DNA of 28,637 nucleotides from Thiosulfativibrio sp964387695 (GCA_964387695.1 CAYLXI010000004.1:1-28637), one strand, 5' to 3'; positions 8,181 through 16,293 are shown, counted from the stretch's first letter. Notes: generated by a model from the letters alone, not told the origin. Program-made: numbers and translations.

Positions 8181-10292
8181 TTATAGATTGGCGAACTTAT
8201 TTAAAGCATCTGGTGTTGCTTGTAAAGATGGTGAACGCCTTACTAAAGAATCTGTAGAGTACATAGGAGTTAACAAGTAACTCGCACCTAAATTATCTGC
8301 CCCATTTAATTTAGAAACTTCTGGGGACAGGTCATTAAAATCTATAACCGGAATATTTGAGCCTATTTCTGCAAAAACTTGGTTAGAATTAGTGTAATCA
8401 AAGCCTTCAAAACCTAATAAATTTCCTAATACACGCAGTATTTTCCAAGCAGGTTTACATTCACCAATAGGTATTGCGGCGGGTCTAAACGATTGTTTAA
8501 GCCCTGTGGCATTAACATAGGTTCCTGCTGTTTCCGCAAAGGTTGCTATAGGTAACATTACATCGGCATACTCGCGCTGAGATTCTGAATCAAATGAGGT
8601 AAAGTTGATAACACAATCAGCATTACACATAGATTTTAGTGCCAGCCCTCCGTTAAGCATATCTAATTCTGGCTCTAAACCAAAGTTGATATAAGCTTGT
8701 AGTGGTTTCTTTACCATTTGAGCGGTATTTAAGCCTTTTTCAGGAACAAACTTAACCAGTTGAGCTCCAACTTCATTTGCAGCCATAGGTAAAACATTTA
8801 AAGTAGAATCTGTTGCCGTAGCAATCAATTGACACAACCTAACTATTAAGCCATATTGTTTATCTGTCGTCGATATTTGCCCCACTAAAATAGATGATTC
8901 CTCATGAGATTTAAGGTCTTGAATAATTTTTTTAGCGGTATTAGAAGCTACAATATGCGTTAAACTGTCATCTGACAAATCAGAGTCATCTAAAGCAGCC
9001 TTGGCAACATTTGCTATCAAAGAAACATAATCTAAATCTACATAATCATGAGATAAGTCAAAATTCATCTCAAATTCTTCTGGGTTGATTGAAGAAATAA
9101 TAGCACCATTAACCTGAGATTTTCTAAGACGATGATTTAATAAGGGTAACTCCTTTCTTAAATAAGAACCAACAATCAAAACAGATTTTAATTTCTCAAC
9201 TTTTTCAAAGCTGTGATTCAAAATGGGAGCAAAAAAACCTGTCTTATCCATTGAAAAATCAACCTGTCTCAACCTATAATCGGTGTTATTAGTTCCTAAA
9301 TTTGACGCCAATTTTTTTAATAGAAAAAACTCCTCAAGGGTAGAATTAGGAGAGGCAAGCACTCCAATTTCAGAAGGATTTTCAACGGATTGTAATTTTT
9401 CTGCTGCAAAAGCCAAGGCTGTTTCCCAATCAGCTTCTTCCCAGACGCCTTTTTTCTTAATCATCGGACGCTGTAATCGCGACTCAGAGTTAATTGCCTC
9501 GTACGAAAAACGATCTTTATCAGAGATCCATACTTCATTAATTGAATCATTTTCATCAGGAACGACCCGTTTTACTAAACCATTTTTTGTATGAATAATA
9601 ATGTTTGAACCAATAGAATCATGCGGAGCAATAGATTTATGTGCTTTAAGCTCCCATGCTCGTGCCGAATAGCGAAAAGGTTTAGAAGTTAATGCACCAA
9701 CAGGACAAATATCTATCATATTTCCAGACATTTCAGAGGTAATCGACCCTTCTATATAGGTTCCAATTTCTACAAATTCACTGCGCCCTGTTGCACCAAG
9801 CTCCATCACTCCTGCTATCTCTTGCCCAAAACGAACGCAGCGAGTACAGTGAATACAGCGAGTCATATCTGTTTGAATTAAAGAACCAACATTTTTATCC
9901 CCTAAAATTCTTTTAGGTTCAGAATGACGAGAAACATCTTCACCATAATCCATCGCAACATCTTGCAGTTCACACTCTCCACCCTGATCACAAATAGGAC
10001 AATCTAGAGGATGATTAATTAACAAAAACTCCATCACAGATTTTTGTGCCGTAATCGCTTTCTTTGATTTAGTATGAACCTTCATACCATCCGTAACGGG
10101 GGTTGCACAAGCAGGAAGAGGTTTCCAAGCACCTTCTACCTCAACCAAACACATACGACAACTCCCCGCTATGGAAAGTTTTTTGTGATAACAAAAACGA
10201 GGAATAGAAATTTGAGCTTGATCAGCGACATCAATTAACATGTCCCCTTCTTGAGCTTCAACAACTTGTCCGTTAATTTCTATTTTTACCAT
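8181..10292 (-). CDS. nuoG: NADH-quinone oxidoreductase subunit G, short form without N7
   Basis: The large iron-sulfur subunit of the NADH module, related to molybdopterin oxidoreductases. It has 703 residues, clearly shorter than the 908-residue E. coli NuoG and like the mitochondrial/alphaproteobacterial type. Ligands visible: [2Fe-2S] N1b C34, C45, C48, C62; N5 H94, C98, C101, C107; N4 C146, C149, C152, C196. The four cysteines that bind the off-pathway cluster N7 in E. coli are absent: the segment after residue 216 has no cysteine cluster. The remaining ~480 residues are the degenerate molybdopterin-like domain. It starts at ATG 10292 with only a weak AGG site, after an unusual 125-bp gap from nuoF, and is followed 12 bp later by nuoH. 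Confidence 0.97.
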   Translation of the reverse strand: MVKIEINGQVVEAQEGDMLIDVADQAQISIPRFCYHKKLSIAGSCRMCLVEVEGAWKPLPACATPVTDGMKVHTKSKKAITAQKSVMEFLLINHPLDCPICDQGGECELQDVAMDYGEDVSRHSEPKRILGDKNVGSLIQTDMTRCIHCTRCVRFGQEIAGVMELGATGRSEFVEIGTYIEGSITSEMSGNMIDICPVGALTSKPFRYSARAWELKAHKSIAPHDSIGSNIIIHTKNGLVKRVVPDENDSINEVWISDKDRFSYEAINSESRLQRPMIKKKGVWEEADWETALAFAAEKLQSVENPSEIGVLASPNSTLEEFFLLKKLASNLGTNNTDYRLRQVDFSMDKTGFFAPILNHSFEKVEKLKSVLIVGSYLRKELPLLNHRLRKSQVNGAIISSINPEEFEMNFDLSHDYVDLDYVSLIANVAKAALDDSDLSDDSLTHIVASNTAKKIIQDLKSHEESSILVGQISTTDKQYGLIVRLCQLIATATDSTLNVLPMAANEVGAQLVKFVPEKGLNTAQMVKKPLQAYINFGLEPELDMLNGGLALKSMCNADCVINFTSFDSESQREYADVMLPIATFAETAGTYVNATGLKQSFRPAAIPIGECKPAWKILRVLGNLLGFEGFDYTNSNQVFAEIGSNIPVIDFNDLSPEVSKLNGADNLGASYLLTPMYSTDSLVRRSPSLQATPDALNKFANL

Positions 10293-10417
10293 ATTAAAAA
10301 CCTAATTTACTCTAGAGGACCATACATAATTAAGAACGTTTCTTATTAGCTCTTGAAGGATGCAAAGTCTTTTTAAATCGATATGTTTACACAAAAGAGG
10401 TGCAAGACCCCAAATCA
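10293..10417 (-). other. 125-bp non-coding gap between nuoF and nuoG
   Basis: Every other internal nuo junction from nuoA to nuoN is an overlap or a gap of at most 61 bp. This one is 125 bp and contains no credible ORF on either strand. Visible elements are the dyad AAGAA-CGT-TTCTT, the palindrome CTCTAGAG, and a weak minus-strand promoter-like pair (TTGCAC, 16 bp, TATCGA). No U-run terminator is seen. It could hold an internal promoter or an RNA processing site that sets NuoG levels separately, but the sequence alone does not decide this. Confidence 0.5.
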
Positions 10418-11695
10418 TTATTTATCAAAAATACTACAGCCATGCTCAATATAATGGCGAAACTCATGCTCATAATGATCTAAAAAACTATCCACAGGAA
10501 TGGTTGCTGCATCGCCTAAACCACAGATAACATGCCCCATAATTTTTCCTGTTGTGCCTTTTAACAGCTCAATATCTTCTGAACGCCCCTTACCCTGAGC
10601 AATTCTATGAATAATTCTATAAAGCCAGCCAGTTCCTTCTCGACAAGGTGTACATTGACCACAAGATTCTTCATGATAAAACCAAGATAAGCGTTCCAAA
10701 ACTTTAACCATATCCGTTGATTCATCCATAACGATAACAGAACCTGCTCCTAAAAAAGAGCCTGCTTTGGCAATCGAATCATAATCCATGTTCATTTCTA
10801 AAGCTTTCTCTGCTGGCAAAACAGCCGTAGATGAACCACCAGGAATGACTGCTTTAAGTGTTTTACCATTCAAGATCCCTCCCGCTAAAGAGAGTAAATC
10901 TTTAAATGGCGTTCCCATTCTTATTTCATAATTACCAGGCGTGTTAACATGCCCTGAGATAGAAAAACACTTAGTACCCCCTGCATTCTGTACGCCTAAA
11001 TCAGAAAACCACTCTCCACCCTTGGCCAAAATCATCGGGATAGAAGAAAGTGTTTCAGTATTATTAATTGTGGTGGGTCTTCCGTACAAACCATAACTAG
11101 CAGGAAAAGGCGGCTTAAATCTTGGTAAACCTTTCTTACCTTCAATAGATTCAATCAATGAGGTTTCTTCACCACAAATATAAGCTCCTGCACCTAAATG
11201 TGCATAAAGATCAAAATCAAATCCTGACCCTAGAATATTTTTACCTAGTAGCCCTGCTTCTCGTGCTTGATTTATTGCATTATCAAAACGAGAATAAGGC
11301 TCCCAAAATTCGCCACGAATATAGTTATACCCCGCACAAGCACCGATTACATACCCCGCAATCATCATACCTTCTACTAACTGATGGGGATTATAACGAA
11401 TAATATCACGGTCTTTATAGGTTCCAGGTTCGCCTTCATCTGAATTACAAACAATGTACTTTGCTCCAGGGGCTGTTCGGTTCATAAAACTCCACTTTAA
11501 ACCCGTTGGAAATCCAGCACCACCACGCCCTCTAATATTTGAGGCTTTAACTTCTTCAATGATCTCTGAAGCTTCTAGATCGCCTGCTAAAATTTTTTTC
11601 CAAATTTCATAACCACCATTAGCGGTATAAGTTTCAATGTCCCATGAATTTTCAACATTATTTAAACGGTAGCAGCATTCATTTTGATGAATCAT
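10418..11695 (-). CDS. nuoF: NADH-quinone oxidoreductase subunit F (NADH/FMN-binding)
   Basis: NuoF oxidises NADH, holds FMN and carries cluster N3. The 425-residue protein has the glycine-rich NADH/FMN motifs GRGGAGFPTG (56-65) and G-A-G-A-Y-I-C-G-E-E-T (168-178), and four N3 ligands: C345, C348 and C351 in ESCGQCTPC, plus C391 in H-V-I-C-G-L-G-D. Length is typical. The start codon at 11695 overlaps the nuoE stop as ATGA, so NuoE and NuoF, which bind each other in the enzyme, are translationally coupled. The gene is followed by an unusually long gap before nuoG. Confidence 0.98.
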   Translation of the reverse strand: MIHQNECCYRLNNVENSWDIETYTANGGYEIWKKILAGDLEASEIIEEVKASNIRGRGGAGFPTGLKWSFMNRTAPGAKYIVCNSDEGEPGTYKDRDIIRYNPHQLVEGMMIAGYVIGACAGYNYIRGEFWEPYSRFDNAINQAREAGLLGKNILGSGFDFDLYAHLGAGAYICGEETSLIESIEGKKGLPRFKPPFPASYGLYGRPTTINNTETLSSIPMILAKGGEWFSDLGVQNAGGTKCFSISGHVNTPGNYEIRMGTPFKDLLSLAGGILNGKTLKAVIPGGSSTAVLPAEKALEMNMDYDSIAKAGSFLGAGSVIVMDESTDMVKVLERLSWFYHEESCGQCTPCREGTGWLYRIIHRIAQGKGRSEDIELLKGTTGKIMGHVICGLGDAATIPVDSFLDHYEHEFRHYIEHGCSIFDK

Positions 11696-12183
11696 TTCGC
11701 AAACCCCTCTAACAAGGAGTCAATTGACTCTTTGGTTAGATTTTCGTGATAATCTTTGCCAACCATCATCATTGGCGCTCCACCACAAGATCCTAAACAT
11801 TCCACTTTTTTAATAGAAAAAAGTCCATCTTTAGTCACCTCACCGACACCGACACCGAGTTTTTTTTCTAGGTAATCCAAGATTTCATCACTGCCTCGTA
11901 ACATACAAGAAATATTGGTGCATAAGGCTAACTTATTTTTACCAACAGGAGAATGTTCATACATTGAATAAAATGTTGCGACTTCATAAACTGCAATCGG
12001 ACGCATGTCTAAATAATCAGCCACTTGATTCATTAGCTCAGTGGTTAAATGACCGCCACTAACCTCTTGTACAATCCGCAGTGCTGGCATGACTGCAGAC
12101 TGCTTTTGACCGTCAGGATAATGAGAAACCCAGCGGTCAATCCGAGCTTGCACTTCGCCTTGTATTATTGATTCAGAACTCAT
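11692..12183 (-). CDS. nuoE: NADH-quinone oxidoreductase subunit E (2Fe-2S)
   Basis: A thioredoxin-fold subunit carrying cluster N1a, close to the FMN in NuoF. The 163-residue protein has the four ligands of the family, C88 and C93 in L-C-T-N-I-S-C and C129 and C133 in E-C-L-G-S-C-G-G-A-P. The N-terminal helical bundle precedes them (residues ~10-75, including V-A-T-F-Y-S-M-Y). Its start overlaps the nuoD stop and its stop overlaps the nuoF start, both by 4 bp (ATGA), giving a tightly coupled D-E-F block. Confidence 0.98.
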   Translation of the reverse strand: MSSESIIQGEVQARIDRWVSHYPDGQKQSAVMPALRIVQEVSGGHLTTELMNQVADYLDMRPIAVYEVATFYSMYEHSPVGKNKLALCTNISCMLRGSDEILDYLEKKLGVGVGEVTKDGLFSIKKVECLGSCGGAPMMMVGKDYHENLTKESIDSLLEGFAK

Positions 12184-13433
12184 CTATCTACCTCTCCAAA
12201 TACAATGTCTTGTGTTCCAATAATCGCCACAACATCTGCAATCATATGCCCTTTTGACATTTCATCTAAAGCAGATAAATGTGCATAACCTGGAGCTCTA
12301 ACCTTTAGGCGATAGGGCTTATTCGCCCCATCTGAAACCATATAGATACCAAATTCTCCTTTAGGGTGTTCAACAGCAGAGTAAACTTCATTCTTAGGAA
12401 TGGTATAACCCTCAGTAAACAATTTAAAGTGATGAATCAGAGCTTCCATATTGGTTTTAACTTCTTCTCTTGAAGGAGGGGCAACTTTATTGTCTGAAGA
12501 CATCACCGGCCCTTCATTTTTATTCAACCAATCAACACACTGTTTAATAATTTTATTGGATTCTCTCATCTCGGCAATACGAACTAAATAACGATCATAA
12601 CAATCCCCTGTTGCTCCCACAGGAATATCAAATTTCATTTTGTCATAGACTTCGTAAGGCTGCTTTTTTCGTAAATCCCAAGCAATGCCCGAACCTCGTA
12701 ACATCGGCCCAGTAAAACCAAGTTGCAATGCTCTTTCTGGCGAGACAATTCCAATATCAACCGTTCGTTGCTTCCAAATTCGATTGTCTGTTAATAAGGT
12801 TTCATACTCATCAACATAGCCTGGAAAGCGCTCAGTAAAAGACTCTATAAAGTCCAATAGCGTTCCTTCTCTAATTTCATTTAGCTTATCTAGTTTTTTA
12901 CCTGAATGCCATTTTGATTCTGCATGCTTAGCCATTGTATCGGGTAAATCACGATAAACACCACCAGGGCGATAATAGGTAGCATGCATTCTTGCACCAG
13001 ATACTGCCTCATAGCAATCCATCAAGTCTTCTCTTTCACGAAAAGCGTATAAAAACACCGTCATTGCACCAATATCAAGTGCATGAGCACCCAGCCACAT
13101 TAAGTGATTCAATATACGCGTAATTTCATCAAACATCACCCTAATATACTGAGCTCTTTCTGGTACGACAACCCCTAACATTTTTTCAATTGCCATAACA
13201 TAGGCGTGTTCATTAGACATCATAGAGACATAGTCCAAACGATCCATATAACCAATAGATTGATTATATGGCTTGTATTCAGCTAATTTTTCTGTTCCGC
13301 GATGCAGCAGACCAACATGTGGATCAGAACGAACAATTGTCTCTCCATCTAGCTCCAAAACCAGGCGTAATACACCATGAGCGGAGGGATGTTGAGGCCC
13401 AAAATTGAGTGTATAATTGCGAATCTCAGCCAT
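12180..13433 (-). CDS. nuoD: NADH-quinone oxidoreductase subunit D
   Basis: The 49-kDa-type subunit that, with NuoB, forms the quinone site. It is 417 residues and separate from NuoC, unlike the fused NuoCD of E. coli. Landmarks: the start M-A-E-I-R-N-Y-T-L-N-F-G-P-Q-H-P-S-A-H-G with the quinone-contacting histidine, H-V-G-L-L-H-R-G-T-E-K, the L-D-Y-V-S loop, and a C-terminal D-V-V-A-I-I-G-T-Q-D-I-V-F-G-E-V-D-R that ends normally. The family descends from [NiFe] hydrogenase large subunits, but the nickel-binding cysteines are absent, as expected. A strong GGGAG site precedes the ATG at 13433, 19 bp after nuoC. Confidence 0.98.
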   Translation of the reverse strand: MAEIRNYTLNFGPQHPSAHGVLRLVLELDGETIVRSDPHVGLLHRGTEKLAEYKPYNQSIGYMDRLDYVSMMSNEHAYVMAIEKMLGVVVPERAQYIRVMFDEITRILNHLMWLGAHALDIGAMTVFLYAFREREDLMDCYEAVSGARMHATYYRPGGVYRDLPDTMAKHAESKWHSGKKLDKLNEIREGTLLDFIESFTERFPGYVDEYETLLTDNRIWKQRTVDIGIVSPERALQLGFTGPMLRGSGIAWDLRKKQPYEVYDKMKFDIPVGATGDCYDRYLVRIAEMRESNKIIKQCVDWLNKNEGPVMSSDNKVAPPSREEVKTNMEALIHHFKLFTEGYTIPKNEVYSAVEHPKGEFGIYMVSDGANKPYRLKVRAPGYAHLSALDEMSKGHMIADVVAIIGTQDIVFGEVDR

Positions 13434-13452
13434 AATAACTCCCTAGTAATTC

Positions 13453-14118
13453 TTAACCTTGAGCATCATGCTCGCGTACAACGCGAGGTACATTAACTCT
13501 ATTTTCAATCGTGACAGGTTCATAAACGACGCGCTTCTTTTCTGCGTCATATCGCATTTCAACATGCCCTGTTAAAGGGAAATTTTTGCGTAATGGGTGA
13601 CCAATAAAACCATAGTCTGTTAATAAACGGCGTAAATCTGGGTGTCCACTAAACAAAATGCCAAACATATCAAAAGCCTCTCGTTCAAACCAATTAGCTC
13701 CGTTCCAAACTTCTATTACCGAGTTCACGATTGGCATTTCTCCCACATCAGGATAAACCTTAACCCGCAAGCGCAAGTTGCGTTCAATAGAAAGCAAATG
13801 ATAAACAACAGCAAATCGCCTTGGGGAATTTAAGTCTTGCTCCTCATCTTCTGCAAAATCAAACACCCCCCGACCAAACCCCTTGTTGGCTGCATTAAAG
13901 GTTTCCCAATTAGCTTCACCAAAACTTAAGTAGTCAACTCCACAAAGATCCACCAACTGCTCAAACTTAAGAATATCTTTAAGTTTTTGAAACACCTCTA
14001 AACTATTTTCTGGTGCAACTTCTATCGTTACCTCATCTAATGCAATCTTAGAATCAACAATAAGACCATTGAATTGAGTGCTAATTTCCTGCTGTAAATC
14101 TAAAACAGATTGTTTCAT
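13453..14118 (-). CDS. nuoC: NADH-quinone oxidoreductase subunit C
   Basis: The 30-kDa-type peripheral subunit that supports NuoD. The conserved core is present: Y-H-L-L-S-I-E-R-N-L-R-L-R-V-K, then W-F-E-R-E-A-F-D-M-F-G-I-L-F-S-G-H-P-D-L-R-R-L-L-T-D-Y-G-F and G-H-P-L-R-K-N-F-P-L-T-G. The frame is open to a TTG at 14181 that would overlap nuoB by 11 bp, but I prefer the ATG at 14118, which gives 221 residues: it has a GAG element 8 nt upstream and a start (MKQSVLDLQ) typical of the family. That leaves 52 bp after nuoB, and the ribosome binding site falls in a small CTCTT/AAGAG hairpin. The exact start is the only uncertainty. Confidence 0.93.
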   Translation of the reverse strand: MKQSVLDLQQEISTQFNGLIVDSKIALDEVTIEVAPENSLEVFQKLKDILKFEQLVDLCGVDYLSFGEANWETFNAANKGFGRGVFDFAEDEEQDLNSPRRFAVVYHLLSIERNLRLRVKVYPDVGEMPIVNSVIEVWNGANWFEREAFDMFGILFSGHPDLRRLLTDYGFIGHPLRKNFPLTGHVEMRYDAEKKRVVYEPVTIENRVNVPRVVREHDAQG

Positions 14119-14170
14119 TTTTGTTACTCTTTTAAGAGAGGATATTGCTGCCCCCAAATCTCTATTTAGG

Positions 14171-14647
14171 CTATCTAGCAATCGTATTGGTACGCTTTAT
14201 TTTATTTTGCAATTGAATAATCCCATACAATAAAGCTTCTGCGGTGGGTGGACAGCCAGGAACATAAACATCAACAGGAACAATTCGATCACATCCTCTA
14301 ACCACTGCGTAAGAATAATGATAATACCCCCCTGCATTGGCACAAGACCCCATAGAAATAACCCAGCGAGGCTCTGCCATTTGGTCATAAACTTTGCGTA
14401 AAGCCGGAGCCATTTTATTAACCAGTGTTCCTGCAACAATCATGACATCTGATTGACGCGGACTCGGCCTAAAAATAATACCAAACCTGTCCAAATCATA
14501 ACGAGAAGCTCCTGCTTGCATCATTTCAACAGCACAGCAAGCCAATCCAAAAGTCATTGGCCATAAAGACCCTGTTCTTGCCCAATTAATTAATTTGTCC
14601 GCAGAGGTCGTAACCACGCCTTCTTTTAAAACGCCCTCTATTCCCAT
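14171..14647 (-). CDS. nuoB: NADH-quinone oxidoreductase subunit B (cluster N2)
   Basis: NuoB carries the terminal cluster N2 that reduces quinone. The 158-residue protein has the unusual adjacent ligand pair C37-C38 (L-A-C-C-A-V-E-M-M), C102 (G-S-C-A-N) and C132 (V-P-G-C-P-P-T-A-E), the spacing characteristic of the family. It starts inside nuoA: the ATG at 14647 overlaps the nuoA stop by 10 bp and uses an AGGAG site in the last codons of nuoA, so translation is coupled. Length is in the normal range for the family. Confidence 0.98.
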   Translation of the reverse strand: MGIEGVLKEGVVTTSADKLINWARTGSLWPMTFGLACCAVEMMQAGASRYDLDRFGIIFRPSPRQSDVMIVAGTLVNKMAPALRKVYDQMAEPRWVISMGSCANAGGYYHYSYAVVRGCDRIVPVDVYVPGCPPTAEALLYGIIQLQNKIKRTNTIAR

Positions 14648-14994
14648 TCCAGAGCTCCTTTATTCCACTCATAAATAAATCCGACAACTAGAATTGACAA
14701 GAACACACCCATAGCTAATAGGCCAAAAGTACCTATTTCATCAAGCACAACAGCCCAAGGGAAAAGAAATGCAATTTCTAAATCAAAAATAATAAAAAGA
14801 ATAGCAACCAAATAAAAACGCACATCAAATCTCATACGAGCATCTTCAAAAGCTTCAAACCCACATTCGTAGGGAGCAGCTTTTGCAGCATCAGGTTTGT
14901 GAGGACCTAAAACAAATCCAATTAAAATTGGACCAAGACCGAACAGTATGCCTAATACAATAAAAACAAGTATGGGCAAATAATTTTCTAGCAC
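14638..14994 (-). CDS. nuoA: NADH-quinone oxidoreductase subunit A, first gene of the operon
   Basis: A 118-residue membrane subunit with three helices (about residues 8-28, 60-81 and 88-110) and the conserved loop A-A-P-Y-E-C-G-F-E-A-F carrying the family cysteine that marks the quinone-site loop. The start is GTG at 14994 with a GAGG element 9 nt upstream, in the sequence GAGGTAAAAACTT. It is the promoter-proximal gene of nuoA-N. The leader carries a strong dyad (15014-15029) and a good promoter, between the gene and the preceding tRNA-Leu. It overlaps nuoB. Confidence 0.97.
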   Translation of the reverse strand: MLENYLPILVFIVLGILFGLGPILIGFVLGPHKPDAAKAAPYECGFEAFEDARMRFDVRFYLVAILFIIFDLEIAFLFPWAVVLDEIGTFGLLAMGVFLSILVVGFIYEWNKGALEWE

Positions 14995-15013
14995 AAGTTT
15001 TTACCTCATATAA

Positions 15014-15029
15014 CTAGGAGCTCTCCTAG
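15014..15029 (-). promoter_or_regulatory. Perfect 7-bp dyad in the nuoA leader
   Basis: CTAGGAG (15014-15020) and CTCCTAG (15023-15029) are exact inverted copies separated by two bases, 20 bp upstream of the nuoA GTG and just upstream of its GAGG site. As DNA it could be an operator downstream of the predicted transcription start. As RNA it can form a compact hairpin containing an extra AGGAG, although the two-base loop would need to open by at least a pair. It is the strongest dyad in this leader. The function is unknown. Confidence 0.5.
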
Positions 15030-15046
15030 AGTTAAAATTTACTGCA

Positions 15047-15075
15047 AAAATACAGCCTTCATCAACTGCTTACAA
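15047..15075 (-). promoter_or_regulatory. Probable nuo operon promoter
   Basis: The minus strand has TTGTAA (15070-15075), a 17-bp spacer, and TATTTT (15047-15052). An overlapping alternative is TTGATG, 18 bp, TAAATT. Predicted transcription would begin near 15040 and produce a leader of about 45 nt containing the 15014-15029 dyad. It lies entirely between tRNA-Leu and nuoA. No terminator separates tRNA-Leu from nuoA, so read-through from tpiA-secG is also possible. Confidence 0.5.
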
Positions 15076-15091
15076 AAAACAATTGTATATT

Positions 15092-15176
15092 TGGTGCCGA
15101 TGGCCGGACTCGAACCGGCACAGCTTACGCCACTACCCCCTCAAGGTAGCGTGTCTACCAATTCCACCACATCGGC
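15092..15176 (-). tRNA. tRNA-Leu(GAG)
   Basis: An 85-nt class II tRNA with encoded CCA (TGG on the plus strand at 15092-15094). The acceptor stem GCCGATG/CATCGGC pairs fully. The anticodon arm CTACC-TTGAGGG-GGTAG gives anticodon GAG, a long variable arm follows, and the T arm is GCCGG-TTCGAGT-CCGGC. The D loop has the usual TTGGTAGAC. It lies 9 bp after secG, the same arrangement as secG-leuU in E. coli, so it is probably processed from the tpiA-secG transcript. Confidence 0.97.
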
Positions 15177-15185
15177 TAAAAAAAC

Positions 15186-15503
15186 TTATTGGGGAACGAT
15201 GGGAGTAGATGGATCCACTATTGGCTGCTCAATAATTTGCGTTACTACACTTTGATGACCTTTAGCTTGTTGAGACCCCAAGTAAGCTAAAGTTAAGCTT
15301 GTCGCAAAAAATGTAGTTGCTACAACGGCAGTTATTTTCAACATAAAAGAGCTTCCACTACTACCTCCACCAAAAGTCGTTTGAGAAGAACCTCCTCCTC
15401 CAAAATTAGCTCCTGCATCAGCTCCTTTACCATGCTGTAACAAAACTAAAACAACTAAAATAAATGCAATAAATAAATGTATTGCCAATATAATTTGAAA
15501 CAT
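15186..15503 (-). CDS. secG: Protein-export membrane protein SecG
   Basis: SecG is the small accessory subunit of the SecYEG translocon in the inner membrane. The 105-residue product has a first helix (about residues 3-23), the conserved loop V-L-L-Q-H-G-K-G-A-D-A-G-A-N-F-G-G-G, a glycine/serine-rich linker, a second helix (about 55-75) and a polar tail with a proline-rich end. An in-frame GTG at 15524 was rejected: the ATG at 15503 has a GGAG site 6 nt upstream and gives the family start M-F-Q-I-I-L. It begins 1 bp after the tpiA stop and ends 9 bp before tRNA-Leu, so the three are likely cotranscribed. Confidence 0.97.
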   Translation of the reverse strand: MFQIILAIHLFIAFILVVLVLLQHGKGADAGANFGGGGSSQTTFGGGSSGSSFMLKITAVVATTFFATSLTLAYLGSQQAKGHQSVVTQIIEQPIVDPSTPIVPQ

Positions 15504-15504
15504 T

Positions 15505-16263
15505 TTAAACTCCAGCAACTTCACAAATAGCTATAAAAGACTCTGCTTTTAAAGAGGCTCCTCCAATCAAACCTCCATCAATATCAGGCTGACTAAACAA
15601 TTCTTTTGCATTTTCTGGGTTAACACTCCCCCCATACTGAATAATGACTCCACTAGCGATATCAGCGTCTAGTTTCGATAACTTTGACCTAATAAAGCCA
15701 TGCACTTCTTGGGCTTGAAGAGATGACGCGGTTTTTCCTGTCCCTATCGCCCATACAGGCTCATAAGCTATTACAATCGAAGAAAAAGCCGCAATTCCGA
15801 CCACAGAAAGAACTGCATCTAGCTGCCTACCAATAACAGTTTCAACTTGATTAGCTTCGCGCTCTTCTAATGTCTCTCCTACACATAAAATAGGAGTTAA
15901 GCCAGAACCCAGTGCAACTTTAACTTTGGTTGCAACTTGAGAATCCGTTTCACCATAAATAGATCTTCTTTCTGAATGACCTAAAATAACATAAGAACAG
16001 CCCAAATCTTTAAGCATCATCGCTGATACTTCACCCGTAAAAGCACCCTGCTGCGGCTCTTCACACATGTTTTGAGCCCCAATAACAATGTTATCTGCCG
16101 TTAAACACTTTTGAGTATAGCTAATATAAGCCACGGGTGGACAGATAGCAACCGTGGCGTTTCCAGCCCGTTCTGCCAGCGTATTCAACTGGGTTATTAA
16201 ATCTTTAATAGATGCTTTAGTTCCGTGCATCTTCCAATTACCTGCAACAAAAGGTTTTCTCAT
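15505..16263 (-). CDS. tpiA: Triosephosphate isomerase
   Basis: Interconverts dihydroxyacetone phosphate and glyceraldehyde 3-phosphate in glycolysis, gluconeogenesis and the Calvin cycle. The 252-residue TIM barrel shows all catalytic residues: N9 and K11 in A-G-N-W-K-M, H96 in I-L-G-H-S-E-R-R, E168 in A-Y-E-P-V-W-A-I-G-T-G, and the phosphate-gripping loop after it. The C-terminal G-G-S-V and G-G-L-I-G-G-A-S-L phosphate loops are present. ATG at 16263 has a GGAGA site 8 nt upstream. A near-consensus promoter lies directly before it, making it the first gene of tpiA-secG-tRNA-Leu. Confidence 0.98.
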   Translation of the reverse strand: MRKPFVAGNWKMHGTKASIKDLITQLNTLAERAGNATVAICPPVAYISYTQKCLTADNIVIGAQNMCEEPQQGAFTGEVSAMMLKDLGCSYVILGHSERRSIYGETDSQVATKVKVALGSGLTPILCVGETLEEREANQVETVIGRQLDAVLSVVGIAAFSSIVIAYEPVWAIGTGKTASSLQAQEVHGFIRSKLSKLDADIASGVIIQYGGSVNPENAKELFSQPDIDGGLIGGASLKAESFIAICEVAGV

Positions 16264-16293
16264 TTAATTTGTCTCCAACATAAAATTGCACAC

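Noticed and set aside
9283..9594. Plus-strand ORF opposite nuoG (103 residues)
   Set aside because: Shadow frame over the nuoG molybdopterin-like domain, with no RBS or family similarity.
14197..14439. Alternate minus-strand frame inside nuoB (80 residues)
   Set aside because: Out-of-frame reading of the nuoB region; nuoB itself carries all cluster ligands.
15177..15185. Terminator between secG and tRNA-Leu
   Set aside because: Only nine bases, no hairpin; cotranscription and processing are more likely.
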